From Chelydra serpentina (Eukaryota; Chordata; Testudines; Chelydridae): DNA of 64,000 nt. The notes under the pieces were generated by a model. The model did no database searches. It saw only the letters and a list, made by a program, of their open reading frames with translations, and was not told the origin of the DNA. The stretch lies in contig JBAIAC010000026.1 in assembly GCA_037349315.1 (NCBI GenBank), positions 26,317,501 to 26,381,500 of the forward strand. Direction: 5' to 3'. A program made the translations under genes and the position numbers. How positions within the stretch are numbered: the stretch's first letter is position 1; every line of letters begins with the position of its first letter. Shown piece by piece: positions 34,215-47,772 of this stretch.

Positions 34215-35915
34215 CTGGCATTTTTAGATGAAAACAAAAATAAAACACATTGACATGCTGAAGTCAGACATTTATGTAAAGCAGAATCCAGAAGGGCAAG
34301 TTACCCAATACAATTATTGCAGAATATATACCATGCCTTTTCTGCCTCATTGTTTTGAGTCAGGCCGAGGCTGGTAGAAAATGAAAGTTACCTCAGAACC
34401 AAATCCCACTGATTTTACTTATGCAAATACTCCCATTGAAATCAAGGGCAATACTCAGCTGAGCCAGTTGAGCAGGATTCATTCCTGAATGATGATGATG
34501 TATGTGAAATGGGTTTGTGGTTTAGTTTTTATTTCATGGTTATTTATTCCAAACACATTAAATAAACCACTACAACTGGGACTGATTGGCACTTTATGGG
34601 AGCCTCAGGGGGTGGTCAACGACAGTCTCAACATGAAGATTTAACTATGCTCTTGTGATTAGAGTCCAGACACTAAGGGGATAATCTGGGGACGCTTGCA
34701 ATCATTCTTCATCTTGTTCCTGTTCTATAGATAAAGTGAAGACTTCATTTCCAAGTGCTGTCAGCCTGACCTTTTGTGAGCACTAATTTAGAGAATAATA
34801 CAGGGTACTGTTAAGTTCATTGAGATGCTTACTGTGCAGTAATAGCAGATTTCTACAATACTCATAAGAAACTATTATACACGTTTAGTACCCTGAAATG
34901 TATTCTGAAGCTCTATATTTAAGACAGTTTGTATAGTCTTAAATATGGACAAAGTAATTTTCTGAAATAACCAAGTTATTCAACCGATGAAGGAGAAAAC
35001 ATATAAAAAATTAAGCACACAATTCTCCTTTCATTGAAGGCAGTAGTTAAACCCCTACTGATTTAAAATGAATAGAATCAGGCTTTACTTGGGCATTATA
35101 TAGCTTACCTCACAGATGTTTGTAAAAATGAAGTACAGTCATGGAACAACATTCCCGCTTGACCTCAGAAGGAACTGTTCAATGCTCGCAGATGGATTTT
35201 GTTTGGAGTCTTATGGGATAGAATCTGTTATTTTTTCATTTGTTCATGCACTAGTGGAGAATTTCTTGTACAGCAGAGGTCTTCCACTTTACATCAGCTA
35301 CAGAGGTATTTCAACTTCCCTATTCCTTTACTCTGTGTGTGATCCTTCCCCATGTTTATCAGGGGGTTATTGGTGAAAAATAAAGAAGAAAACTATAGTC
35401 ATAAAAATACTTGACTAACAGGAAAAGTTTTTTTTATCATAGTATATCATCTCTTTACAATATGAAAACTACATCATATCCTATTAGATTGCCTACAACA
35501 GAGTGTTTTGGATTTCAGAAATATAGGTCTGCTTCTACAAAGGCCTGAGAGAATCTGAAGTTGACTATCATGGGAGTGGATGGCTGTTCACTGGGAGCGC
35601 TCTTTTTGTCATATTTCTATATGATAACTATGCAAAATAATCAATTAAACTGTTATTGGGAAAAAATGGGCCTGATCCTACATTCATGTCAACAGGACTA
35701 CTTGTGTGTGGAAGGGTTGGAACACTGAGCCTTGTGCAGTCACTGTCAGATGTGCTAGCTTTCTAAGGACAACTCCAAATTTTAGCCCAGAACAAAGGCG
35801 TTCTGTGTCCTGTAGGGACACCTGGAAGATGGATAATGGGACAGCAAGGAATGCTGGGAAAAGAAACTCATTTATATTCCTGTCCTCTTTCTCAGCATTC
35901 TTTCATGTCCTAACT
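34215..35915. other. Non-coding DNA with weak old repeats
   Basis: About 34390-34480 carries CCCATTGAAATCAAGGGCAA, a relic of the ancient 'GAAGTCAATGG' palindromic class. Nothing else is recognised. Confidence 0.4.
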
Positions 35916-35917
35916 GG

Positions 35918-36305
35918 AGCTGGGTGAAATTTTTGGCCAGAACGTTTTTGGGCCAAAAAATTGAGATTTAGATAAACCAAAAAATTTCACAAATTTATAT
36001 TGAATTCAGCAAAGTTCTTCCATTGAAAAGAAAATTTAAAAAACAACCAAACAAAATACAAAACAAATTAAAACATTTATTTCAACATTTTCAAAACATT
36101 CAAATGAAAATTACTTTTTTTTTTTCAAAATATACTTCCATTGTATTTAAAATATTTAAAAGTTTTAAAAAGCTTGAATATGAAATGTTTCATTTTTGGT
36201 TGAACTAAGTACTATGTATGACTGTAAATAAATTTTTGTTTGATTTTTCATTTTTTTTTCATATGGCCAGCAAACCAAACAATCAGTTATTTAAATAGCT
36301 CTAGC
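35918..36305. mobile_element. AT-rich hairpin element
   Basis: Starts at GGAGCTGGGTGAAATTTTTG and ends near TAAATAGCTCTAGCC, so GAGCTGG and the reverse complement of TAGCTCTAG face each other as degenerate termini. The interior is almost all A/T words such as CAAAAAATTTCAC, with runs of T up to ten. It belongs with 37630-38160 and 47773-48195. Non-coding. Confidence 0.45.
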
Positions 36306-37629
36306 CCCAACCCCCAATTCTCAAGTGTCCCCCTGGACTACATGTCCCGGGTCAGAATGCCTGTGTTCTAGGCTGAAATTGGAAAAAGGTCTACACTAGA
36401 TTTAGGCTAATCAGGAAGGGGCAGCACACCCTGTTATGAACTTAGTAAGATTTTCAAAACATACATGACCCTTTTCTCTCTTCTGAGCTTAAATATTTAT
36501 CACAGAGCAAGAGGATCTCTTTAAACTGCACTATCATGTTGCACTCTGAGTAGGTGGCTTATGTAAAGCTGTATAAAGAGATGTGGTAAAATGAAATCTT
36601 GAAACTTAACATAAATGTCATGAGTTGCTATTCTTATGCACACAATGTATTTTCTGCACACACAAAAATATACTTGATGAACTAATTACGTTTTTTGAAT
36701 ATGTGCATGGAATAGATATATTGATAGTATTGACTATGTGTATTGTAGTCCACTATTATGTAAAACTTGCCCGCACAGCTCTGTGATCTTCATTGTGACT
36801 TCCAAAATATAGTCTACTACAGGTCTCTGGAATAATTCTCAGTAAATCTAACAATTGAGCTCTACTATATCTCTGTGCTAATAATGCTTGCTTGTACAGA
36901 GAGATTTTATAACATATCAAAAGAGTAGATGAAAATCACTGACCAAACCCATTTTATTTATAACCTACTGGAAGCAATGTATAAAATGCTGTTTTGACTA
37001 GAATATATTAATGTGATGGGCTGTTCTCTGTTTTGTCCCATTATATTTTATAAAAATATACCTTACCTGCAGATATAAAATTAATACTGTTATTCCTACT
37101 TACTTCACTGACACTTTTATTCATTGGAATAATCAAAAGCATATTTAAAATGATATTATGCAATCAGTTGCATAGGAGGATTATAAAATAGGCTAAATTT
37201 TAAACATATGACAAATTTCAAAAACTATTAGAAAATAGAAAAGTCTAACTAACAAAAATGTGTGAATAAAAATGTTAATTATTTTCATCCATTTACTAAT
37301 CAGTTTCTACATTAAGTGTTCTGTGGCTTGGATTCTATCAAAAAGTATATTAAACTGAAGGAAAATGTTCCAGGAATCATTATGGTAACTTGAAGAACAT
37401 CCTGTACTATGTTAATTGAGTCCATACATCATCTAAATTTCAAATGCTGTGTTGACTAGGCAGGAAATGAAAATATAGATTAAATGTTTACTATTTAGTA
37501 GTTATACATTTATCTGATATTTCCTTCAAATGTATCTATTTGATACCGAAGATCAACATTCTCTTCTCAGACTTTTGCTGCCAGAACTGGTTAGAAAAGA
37601 GTCTTTTTATTCCTTGTGGAAAATTGTAA
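36306..37629. other. AT-rich DNA, nothing recognised
   Basis: Very AT-rich and free of recognisable repeats or coding frames. Confidence 0.45.
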
Positions 37630-38160
37630 TGTTTTTTTTTTTTCATTTTTGTTGACATTTCCCCCCAATTTTGAAAAATCAAACCCCAAATTATTTGAAT
37701 TCTGAGAACACTGTGGTGCCTCGTAGGAGCTGTAGTTCGGGAGCTTTGTGCCTCCATTCTTCTCTATACGCTAGTTTCCCTGGTCAGACAACATCTCCCA
37801 TGATGCACCAAAATCTTTCCCCCTCCCGCCCCATAGTGAAGGGAGACAATTGCAAGAGTCCCTGGTCCTGATGCATCATGGGAGATGCAGTGTGGCTGGG
37901 AAGCACAGCCCACGGAAGAGAATGGCAACATGAGGAAGCTGAACTACATCTTCCAATAGGCACTTTGGTGGGGAATCTGAATTGAAATATATTGTTAGTC
38001 TGCAATATTTCAATTTTTGTTTTTTGGAGGGGGGGTGTTAATGAAAAAAATCAAAACTTGCCATGGAAAGTGGATACCTTGCAAAAATAAAAAGTTTTGT
38101 CAAAAACCAAATTTACCATCAAAATACAGTTTCAACAGAAAAAGTTTGACCAGCCCTAAT
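37630..38160. mobile_element. Long-hairpin non-autonomous DNA element
   Basis: CATCTCCCATGATGCA (37792-37807) is repeated perfectly inverted at 37872-37887, with a 64-bp loop. Homology continues outward for roughly 95 bp per arm: GTGCCTCGTAGGAGCTGTAG on the left against the reverse complement of CTACATCTTCCAATAGGCAC on the right. Beyond the arms are AT-rich outer parts, with GACCAGCCCTAATTAG at the right end. Structure and lack of coding fit a MITE of the AT-rich family. Outer limits are approximate. Confidence 0.6.
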
Positions 38161-41100
38161 TAGATTTCCAGCATTTGGAAAGTTAGGTCTTTGGGAGGCT
38201 GACAGCAACCTCCAAGTTAACAGTGGATCTGGTTTGTTTGAGTATAGGCTTTTGTTTACATATCACACAGCAATACCACAGACAGTACTAATTTCTATAA
38301 CAACATCTGGATGTTAGGACTGCAGCATTTAGCGACAGGGAACATGTCTGTCAGCTAAAGGAAAACATACCTTTTGCTGACAGACATTAACCTAACTTGG
38401 CTTCTTAGTTGGGATAAGTCACAGCTTGCAGCCAAAGATTTTTCAGTCAAAAATCCAGCATATGGCATGCATTTCACCACACTGGGCTTGTCTATACTGA
38501 TGATTTTCAGAACCTCTCCCATTCTTGGCCTAGCACTAGTCTCCAGCAGTGGCAGTGTTGTTAGGTCTTATTTCCAGGCCAATTTACCCTAGTACTATGC
38601 TATACCAACACCAGGAGAGTCATTAGATACCATCCACACATCTGAAAGTTATTCCATATGTCACAAAATGTGTCATATGTTTCATTTTGTACAAAATTCT
38701 GGTTCTCCAAGCACAGTCTAACAGACTTTGAACACAGAATTGGGGCTACCTAACCTCCTCATCCTGGCTGTAGAATACAGAGCCCCCAAGCAGTGGGTGC
38801 AATTACTACTACATTTCATGGCACAAAGTCCTGTCTATACCCACTGTGCCCTGCCTACACAGAGATGAGGGAATCAGTATGTGTAGTGACAGACCTAGCG
38901 CTGTGTCCCTGATCAGATCCACTTCCAACTTTCCTGCACACTATGCAGAGTGCCGGAGTCTCTTTGCACAACCTCTCTATGGATGGGCTGTTATCCTTTC
39001 TTTAGCAGAATAGAACCAGATCCACTGCTTTGGGGGACTAATGTGCCCATGCCAACGTAGGGAAAGTCAGGATTTCATCCTTTTCATATAAGTGATTTTT
39101 GTTATATGCACAGATTAGGATTGTTCATTTTTCCATGTTTTTATCTAAAGCAACACAGCAGTGCATTGAGGACATGAGATCTATCAGAAGGCAAGTCAGG
39201 AGCTATCACGAAGTATCTGTGTCACAAAATGATACCGTTTTTGTCAATTACTTTGTGACATGTCATGAGCTAATCTGTGAGTTGCCACAGTCACAAGATA
39301 ACCCAATTTAACTCATGTCAGCACCATATAAAATATTAAAAGAGGTGAAGTATGTCAATGTACTGCAGAAAAGTAACAGATTTTCTACCTATGAAAATTA
39401 AGGAAGTGATAACCAAAATTTTTGCTTCAGCTGTAGGCTGAAAGTGGTGATATATAATGAATTTCTCTCCACATTTTCCTATCACACAGTACATTACCCT
39501 TGAGTGTTGACCTGTGGCACTAAGAGATGAGAGACTAATTTAATTTTATTGTTCCCTCTTTTAATCAAAGACTGTCAATCATACAATTCCAATTGAACTA
39601 AAATTAAATGGAGATTTGCTGATGTGGGCAATTGCTTTCTAGTTATGAGGATGACAAGTGTTTCATATGTGGTCTCATTTGCATTTGAGCCCTAGCTTTC
39701 AGATAAACATTCTGGCTTTAGAATTCTGATTGGAAATGATAATTGAATTTTAAAGTGTAGTATTACTTAATGAAAGAATTTATGACGCAGATATATTACT
39801 GGCAGTAAAAATAAGGGATTCCAATGGTTTGTATACATTCAGGAATATAAAGAATTGTTTATTCAACAATTGATTTTCTTTAATATAAGTTTCATGAAAG
39901 TTTATGCATGGGGGATTAAAACAGAATTCCAAATAATTGACTGATATTTTCTATAAAGGGAGCAATTCATTCCAGGGGAAATTCACATGGGGCACAGCGG
40001 ATTCATTTAATGCTCTCCTTCATGCCACCTAAACCTAACAGACTTGCTGAACTTGAGGTGGGGATTGGCAGAAAGGGGCTGCAAATATGAGGTAGTCTTT
40101 GCAGTGGTGCTGAACAGGCTGATGCATAAGAGACTTTTAGGGTAGCCCAACGGAAAAGCTGCTATATGTGTAATTACATCAGCTCATCAGCTAAAAAACC
40201 CTACTTAGGCAGTACTGACTGGTAGTGGTCAGTATTTTAATCTATGGTTTTGAACATAGATTTCCCGAAGGGTTATATGGCAGACCCGCCATGTTTATGT
40301 CTGTGTTTAGATGAATTCCATACAACTCAACCCTCTGAAGATGCCCTAATTCAGGTCACTCTCTATCTTTGTGAGGGAGCATTGAGGAGTGAATTTAATT
40401 CACATGGTATAGATTTATATCTGTATTTACTCTACTTATATATTAAAATATTGGAGGCAGCAGACTAGATCTCCTTTTTTATAATGGAGGTGGGGAGAAG
40501 TGGAAAAAGGACTTTACTTCCAGTGACCATGACAAATGATACATAAGGACACAGATCCTACTTGATCCATTTTTCCTATTTAATCTTGACTAATTTATGT
40601 CAAAGTTACACTATTAAAATATTTGGATAGATTCATTAACTTATGATTAGTTGTACAAATGCAAGATGAACTGCGTACAAAACAATGGACAACAAATCTA
40701 CTTTTTGTTTTTAAACTGCATAAACTCTTCAGGTATCTGAAATTATCCAACTCCAATACATTAATTAATTTTATGTTAGCAGTTGTTTCCAATTATGTGA
40801 TTATAGCTTACAAAGTCAACAGAATCACGTGTTTACCATCCCAGGAATGAAACAATTTACCATACAACGATAAAAAATAAAAAGCCCTTGCACTGCACTA
40901 ATCTGAAAGTCTGAATTAGGCTGTAGACTATAGCTATTAAGGGAAGTCATGCAGAAATATGCCCTTTAGCATGATACTTACTCTAAATTATGTTACTCTT
41001 TAAAGTGCTTATTTTACCACGTGAATCTTTAAATTAAAAATGAGGCACTTTTATAAGCTTTCCAAAGGTATATTCTGTGATAGTTTACTTTCATTTTATT

Positions 41101-42324
41101 AACCTACCGCCTTTTATCAAATAGGATAATCCTAGTTTTCTAACTACCTATGTATAACAATTGCCCTTTATCTGGAATCCATCAGCATTGCTGTTAGTCA
41201 TTCTACTTTACTTGAGTTGTTGACTCCACTGATGGAAATCCATGCAGTAAAAGCCTGCGAGAACAAGTTGAATGAAAGGACAATGTGAACTATTAATGGC
41301 TGGGTTGGACCCCTGCAATCCAGATGGGGTAAGCGGCAATGTGCAGTGGCACTGTTTCAGGAGCAGACGATAGGCCAAGCTATGCCTCAGAGAGCCACAG
41401 TTCAGACTCTGCTTCCCATTTGCTCCATGGAGAAATTATGCTGGGGCAGCGCTTTCTTGATGCAGCTTCCTTCCCTCTCTGTGTTGGCTCAGCTGGGAAA
41501 GCTGTTGTGTTGAGGAGTCAGAATCCAGCCAATAATCACTCCCCACCCCTGCCCACCTAGAGATGGTATCTTCCTGCCATGCACAAAACACTGGTGTGGG
41601 TATTAAGCAGAAAATAAGGGGATGCATAACTTCTTTATTGCCTTCATGGGTGTGTTAGGTAGCATGTGTCTGAGCCTTTTGAACACCTTTTTCATATCTT
41701 TACATATTACTGATCAGGCACCCCTCGCAGTCAGTGGGAATCCACAGCATAGGAGTTATTTTGGTTTAGTTTTGCAGCTCCAGAGTTATTTGTGCAATAC
41801 AGAGATAACGTGTTAATTGTCAAACCAGCACCTCCCATTTTAACACCATTACGAGCCAGGTTGTGGCTTGGACTACAGGTCCATGCAGGGGAGCAAGTGC
41901 CCCCCTTACAGCTCTGCCTGGCATATCCCACCCCTGAGAAGAAGGTCATGTGTGGTACATTAGGCTACTCACCAAGTCACTGCCACCCCAGGGCAGAAGG
42001 GCATGGAATGGGGAATGGGCAGAGCCTTGCTTCAAATCCTCTTACTCTCTGCTCAGAGTAGTTGAGCCAACTCCAGAGCATACAGAGGAATGGGCCAAGA
42101 GTATGGTATGGGCCAATAACACCCAGGCCCAAGGAGGAATCATGCCCGAGAGCTACAACTGAGTCACACTCTCTCCCACAGATGCTCCTGCCTGAGGCAG
42201 AGGGGCTTGCACATTACCCCTTGCTTGGGGCTGTGCTTAGGATCAGAACCCAGCTGAACAGACCATCTTTAAATTGCCAAGGAGCCAATACTATTTCATT
42301 TATGATTCCTTCATATGATACCTG
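38161..42324. other. Long non-coding stretch, nothing firmly recognised
   Basis: About 4 kb. The part at 41.28-42.3 kb is less AT-rich but has no protein domain, splice pattern or repeat that I can name. Its frames overlap one another on both strands. A weak 'CTTGTCTATACTGA' word near 38487 hints at an old TCTACAC-type element. Confidence 0.4.
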
Positions 42325-42425
42325 TCTTCTTATCGGGATCTCTTTGGAGCAGGGTCCATGCGTTCAGATGGTATGAGTCTGTGACAACAGGGCCCCAATC
42401 CTGATTTGCACCCCAGGCACTACTG
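42325..42425 (+). repeat. Possible ancient LINE/SINE tail fragment
   Basis: TCTCTTTGGAGCAGGGTCCA, then ACAACAGGGCCCCAATCCTG and GCACTACTGTAGTGTAAACA, parallels the landmark order of 20155-20290. Diverged, so tentative. Confidence 0.45.
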
Positions 42426-43700
42426 TAGTGTAAACATGCCATAACAACAAGAACATAGCCATAGAAAGGAACAGGAGAATTAAATTAAGTAAGGAGTTAA
42501 CACATATCATATTTCAGCAACTCTCCTTAAATCATACAGTTCAGAAGAGGTCATTTCCTTTAAAGTGGTTTTATTGTTGGGTTGTAATAGTCAGAGCTTG
42601 AGTTTACCCTCAGGGATAAAGAAATAGGTCAATTTTCTCCAAAAATGCAATTATTTAAAAAAAATTGTCATGATATGTGGGACCCAATCACAGCAAGGTC
42701 TCCAGCACAGTTAAATAGGTAAGGAATACATTACTGTCAGGAAGCCAACAGATAAAACCACTTACTGTTTTAATGGAGTTGTAACATTAAGTAATGAAAA
42801 TATTTGATCTGCTAATCCACAGAAAAAAGTCTTTGCAAATTGTGATTTTCTTCTTAACTGTGTTTTCAGTTGGACTTTAAAGTTACACACAGAGTACAGC
42901 CTGGTACATTACTCATTGTCCCAGTTTGCATTTGATAATAAATCCAGGTGGAAAGTTCACACAGCCTTATTCTTTTATTTTTCTGGTAGCCTTATAATAG
43001 ACCCAGTGAAGACAGTCTTTAAAGCTTGACATTGTACTGTAAATCCATGCATGGCCTCTATGATTTTTCTTTTTGCATAGTCTGTTGGCCAGGCAGTAAG
43101 GCAGTTTAGGATACCAGTAAAAACTGCTTGTGTTGTATAAAAAAAGATGTGACTTCAAGCTGCCTTGTGTTTCATTTTATTTTCTGTTTCATACAGAAGA
43201 CTTTGTAGGCTTTGCACATTCAAAGCTTCTAATGACTTGGGAATTTTGAGAGTGTAGGGACTGGAGGATCAGACGTTTCACGGCTACAGTAGTTTGCTGT
43301 GCTTACAGTGGGTACCAGGAGACACAGGACTGTACCATGTAAAACAAACTTCTCAAAACCTAGTCTACCTGACAACTCTATAAACCAAAGCCTGTGCCTA
43401 AATGCAGATCCCACGTGGAGCTGCATTGACTTCAAGACACTCTGCAGAAGTCAGCTCATGGAGATCTGATGGTGGGAATAAGGCCCAGCAATCACCATTT
43501 GCTTAAAAAATCACTAATGAGGAAGGTTCAGCCTTGGACACTGTAATTATTAAGCAATTTCTTTCTTTCATCAGCAAGATATTAGTTGTAATTTCATGCA
43601 AACCTGAATTAACTGTTTAGTGAACATTGAGGTAAAACCTGAGAAGTTTATTGAGGGAATTATTCAATATGTCTTAAATATTCATTCATTCATTCATAAG
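42426..43700. other. Non-coding DNA, nothing recognised
   Basis: No coding or repeat content that I can name. Confidence 0.45.
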
Positions 43701-43732
43701 TGTGTGTGTGTGTATATGTATATTTATGTGTG

Positions 43733-43811
<79 letters not shown>
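43701..43811. repeat. Compound microsatellite (TG)n-(TA)n-(CA)n
   Basis: A TG run and TG/TA mixture leads into about 28 uninterrupted TA units (43739-43794), then about eight CA units. The TG and CA arms are reverse complements around a self-complementary TA core, so the block can extrude as a cruciform. The tyrosine/isoleucine-rich frame across it is an artefact of the repeat. Confidence 0.95.
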
Positions 43812-44769
43812 TCATTCATATATAATGTAATATATAGTTTGCCACAACTTTTTCTTTTCTCAGAAAGAAATGTTTATATTTACAATGCAACAGAAAAAAT
43901 GAATTACTCACGCATAAAAATAGTTATAAAGTTATAAACCTCTATCTTAGACTTTCAGCATGAAGAAAGGGCTTGAGAAGTAATTTTGTAAGTCTCTTAT
44001 TTTACTACCAACTTTCCCAAGTACCTGATAAATGATCGTAACCTTTATTCTGTCTATGTGAGCCATACAGGATATAAATATGTATGCTAGGACATACAGG
44101 TGCCTGAAAGCAACTTTGTATTATGTAAAACCTCCGAAAATTAAAAAGGGGAAGTCTAAAATGTAGATTTACAGATGTGAAAGGATAGCTTGTTCTGTTA
44201 TTTAAAGTAGAGGCAATGGCCACATTTAAATGTTTCCACCGGCTTGAAATTTTTTACCTGTTTGAAAAAAAACCTATATATTTTTTGCCCCAATCCAGAA
44301 AGCACATGAACATCTCACTAACTTTAAGCATGTGAATGATCCCAATAAAATCAATGACACTACTTGTGTGCTCGAAGTTAAGGACACACTTATTAGTTAG
44401 AATGTAACATTCTTCAGCGCCAAGAAATCTTTTTTTAAAAATAATGCCTCCCAAAAATCAGAATAATTTACAGGTAGAGAAGCTACTCTGTTAATGTTCT
44501 ATTCTGAACCTTCTCTGCTTCTGGACAAATATCACCTCTAATCTTTTCTAACATTAGCATTTTCTAACTACAGAGTCTTTCCACCATATGGAGAAACATT
44601 AGAGAGGGATAGAAGAGAATCAGGAGTATTGTGTGTTTAACTTTCTATGATCAGAAACAATTAGAGACATTTTCAGTAGAGTAAAAACGTGTTCACAAGA
44701 CCACTTACACTGGGCACTACATCTGGAGATAATTCCATTCATGGAAGATTTAGTTATTTAAAAATTTGG
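43812..44769. other. Non-coding DNA with an old palindromic relic
   Basis: Near 44290-44400, AAGCATGTGAATGATCCCAATAAAATCAATGACACTACTTGTGTG followed by a return arm is a degenerate 'cccattgaagtcaatgggacta' palindrome. A similar relic lies at 49335-49400. Confidence 0.4.
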
Positions 44770-44990
44770 TTTTCCTCTGATTAGAGTTGTGGACCCTGGA
44801 AGCCCAGGCTTCCCAATAGCCTTCCTCCCCTTCCCCCCACCAGGAAGGGTGCCAAGAAGGTGGGTAGGTGAGTTTCCATTAGAAATCAAGCAGGTTTCCA
44901 TCCAAAATTCGATTAAATCAATCTGGCTCTGTGGAACATTTCAATTTTGCTGAATCGGCACATTCTGATGAAACATGCTTTTATCTGAAT
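44770..44990. repeat. Interspersed repeat, inverse copy of the 17.5-kb family
   Basis: Reads, inverted, like 17520-17800: TTTCCATTAGAAATC, the C-rich CTTCCTCCCCTTCCCCCCAC interior, and TTTTGCTGAATCGGCACATT, which matches the GCTGAAATCAGTATGTTC word. Diverged, with no coding. Confidence 0.4.
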
Positions 44991-47772
44991 TGTTACAATC
45001 TCACCTGGATGTCTTGTTAATCTATAGCTGGAGAGGCAACGACAGTCTTTCATGGCTTCACTGAAACTTGTGTCTGTGTAGGCCACACCAATCCCAAATA
45101 CAGCAAAGCTAGCAAAAAAAAAATGCCAATGAATAACTTTACTTGTATGAAATACTCACAAGTCTTTGGAAACTTGGGAACATAGTCTTTTCAGTCAATG
45201 GAACTGGGGAACACATACAAGAAAGGTGCTTCCTCCATCTATGTACATGCTTTAATAGGAATGAGTCATGCACGTGAATAGAGCAATACATTTACAGTTG
45301 TGCATCATAATATATCATTAAGAAATGTTAAATGAAAATGCACAGTAAAAGAAAAAAAAAAATCAAAATGAAATACCTGAAGGAACATGCTCACTAGAAT
45401 AACTCCTCTCATACCTCAAACTAGTTAAAGCAATCAAAGCTGCATTGACTTATAAACACAATATTTAAGTGTTACTGTATTTCACTCAACAAAAAAGTAG
45501 CCAGATAGATATTTTCAAATAAGGTTGGTGGAAAAACCTGACTCCAGTTTCAGAACTTTGTAATTAAAGATGCTCTTGCTTGGAGAAAACTACCGTAGCA
45601 GAACCATAGACTGACAGAATTTAAACTACAGCTAAACATAAGCGTCAAATGTGTAATAATATCATAAGCATTTCAGACTGTATTGTGGTCCATGAATGAT
45701 GCAAACCATTAAGGGACACTAGGAATGAATTAGTGGTCAGAAGGTTTGGGATAGGTAGCACAGTGTCCCTGAAAAAAAGAATGAATTAATCAGCCCAATG
45801 ATTGCTCTATTCTTTCTTTCCTGTGAAGAGATTAAAAACACACCATTGTTATATGCTATAGAATTAAGAAACCTACAGAACATCAGACAATCCAGTTTAT
45901 CATTTACATCATGAACTTCACAGACCTAATAATAATGAGAGGGTTTCAGCATATCACATGCAAGAGTCTCTTGTTGCAGTCATCATGGAAGCCTCACCCT
46001 GGTAGTGTTGCAGCAAATTGCACTAATCCAAGTGATTTTAATCAGTGCAGGCTATCAGAGAGGACAAGGTTGGGGTAAGGATCATGAGTTTCAGATTGCC
46101 TCATCAGACTCAGTCAGGGCTTATTTAAGGCAAGTATCTTGATGGAAATCATGTGTGCAGACTTCTAAAGAGAACAGATTCTTGTTTATACAACCACAAA
46201 AACAACTGTATTATCCCAGGTTTTTAATTATTTTAAGCAAACGGCTGTTCTCTCCATCTTGACATGCACATGCTTCTAGTTCTGGGTATAAGCTCATGGT
46301 CCCACCAGACGTCATTTGAATCATTTCAGTTTACAGCATGGGCTATTAGCTGTGCTTTCTGGATATCTGTTACATTAACTCCATCTGTAGTATTTCCATA
46401 ATCAAATGTCTCACCTACAGGCAAAACCACTAATTTAAAACAACAAAAACCCATAGGCACATTTTCCAGAGAAAATGATACACATACCAAGCAGTGTAAT
46501 AAAGTAAAGTATGAAAAAAATAATAGCATAAAAGAAAAACAAGATCATGTTCTCTTTTACCTGAATCTGGAAACTTGTATCAGATTGCGCACAAAGCAGT
46601 CTCATAGACTTTGTATTTTCCCTCTGGGACTGGCTGGCCTTTTCAAGAGAAGCCCTGCCCTATTTTCTGTATTTTATGAAGTATTTTAATTACAATATTA
46701 TTTTAATTCTTTAAGAAAAACAGTACTATGTCATAAAAAAAAGGAATTAGTCTCGATCCTGCAGTAGAAGAGATCTCAACTAGCATTACCTGCCCATATC
46801 CTGGCAGCAGCATTCCGTTTACCTCCCTACCTTGCGTCATCCCCACTGATCTCCAGGACTGGATTAAGGCACCCACCTTATAGGCCCATACCTAAAAACC
46901 CAGCTTTTGGAGTCATATGATGAGTTCAGCATTTCATCTTTCATGTTTTTTTTTTTAAATCAAAAAGTTTTCAACATGGGTGTGCAAAGAAAATCTTGAA
47001 AGCATGACCAGAATTTAACTGATGTCTGCCTAACTCTGCATGGAGCCTGAAACAATAACTCAAAGCGGTATCAGCTGCACCCATCGATCTTAACTCTACT
47101 ACCTGCTGCCACCCAAAGGAGATGTGAGGCATAGAGAGGGTCATTGAGGACCCTTTTGGGTTATGCTTAGTTCAGCCCTTCTGGTCTCTCCCCCAAACAG
47201 GGCTGCCGAGTTCTGCCTCCCTACTTCTACTATAGAGGTGTAGAACTTCTTTCTATTCCCAGACCCCTGGCTCCCAGATGTTCCCTCCTCACAACTCAAT
47301 CCTTAACCTCATGAGTAAACACAGCCCGATTCAGCAAAGCACTTAAAGAACGTGCACAACTCCCATGATCTCCAATGAGACAATGCATGCATGTGCGTAT
47401 ATGTCTTGCTGATAGGAATGGCATAAAGCATGTATGTAAAATTAAACATGTGAGTTAATGCTTTGCTGGATCAAAGCATTAAGCAGCAGCAATAGCCAGA
47501 GATTGTGTTCACAAAGAGCTAGACCTGGCCAGTTGAGATCTGGAGTTTTTAGGGACCCCTAAACAAGCTAAATTAACATTAGGAACAAGAAACACAGACC
47601 AACACTAACTAGTCTACTGCTGTGCAAGACTTCTCTAAAAATTGAAACTCGGACCAAAAAAATCCAGCTGCACTTTATCATTAGCAAAAATAAGGAGACA
47701 TTCACTGTGAAAAATGTAACAGGAGAGCCACATTATAGTTATTCAACAGAGGGCAACATTGACCAGTAAGTG
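44991..47772. other. Non-coding DNA, nothing firmly recognised
   Basis: About 2.8 kb. Slightly C-rich patches at 46.79-46.9 and 47.08-47.33 kb look like eroded repeats but cannot be assigned. No credible coding frame. Confidence 0.4.

Noticed and set aside
33914..34231. 105-codon plus-strand frame over the candidate exon
   Set aside because: Composition is less coding-like than the minus-strand reading and no splice or domain support was seen. The minus-strand option is kept only as tentative.
43620..43937. 105-codon frame with long Tyr-Ile repeats
   Set aside because: A direct translation of the (TA)n microsatellite.
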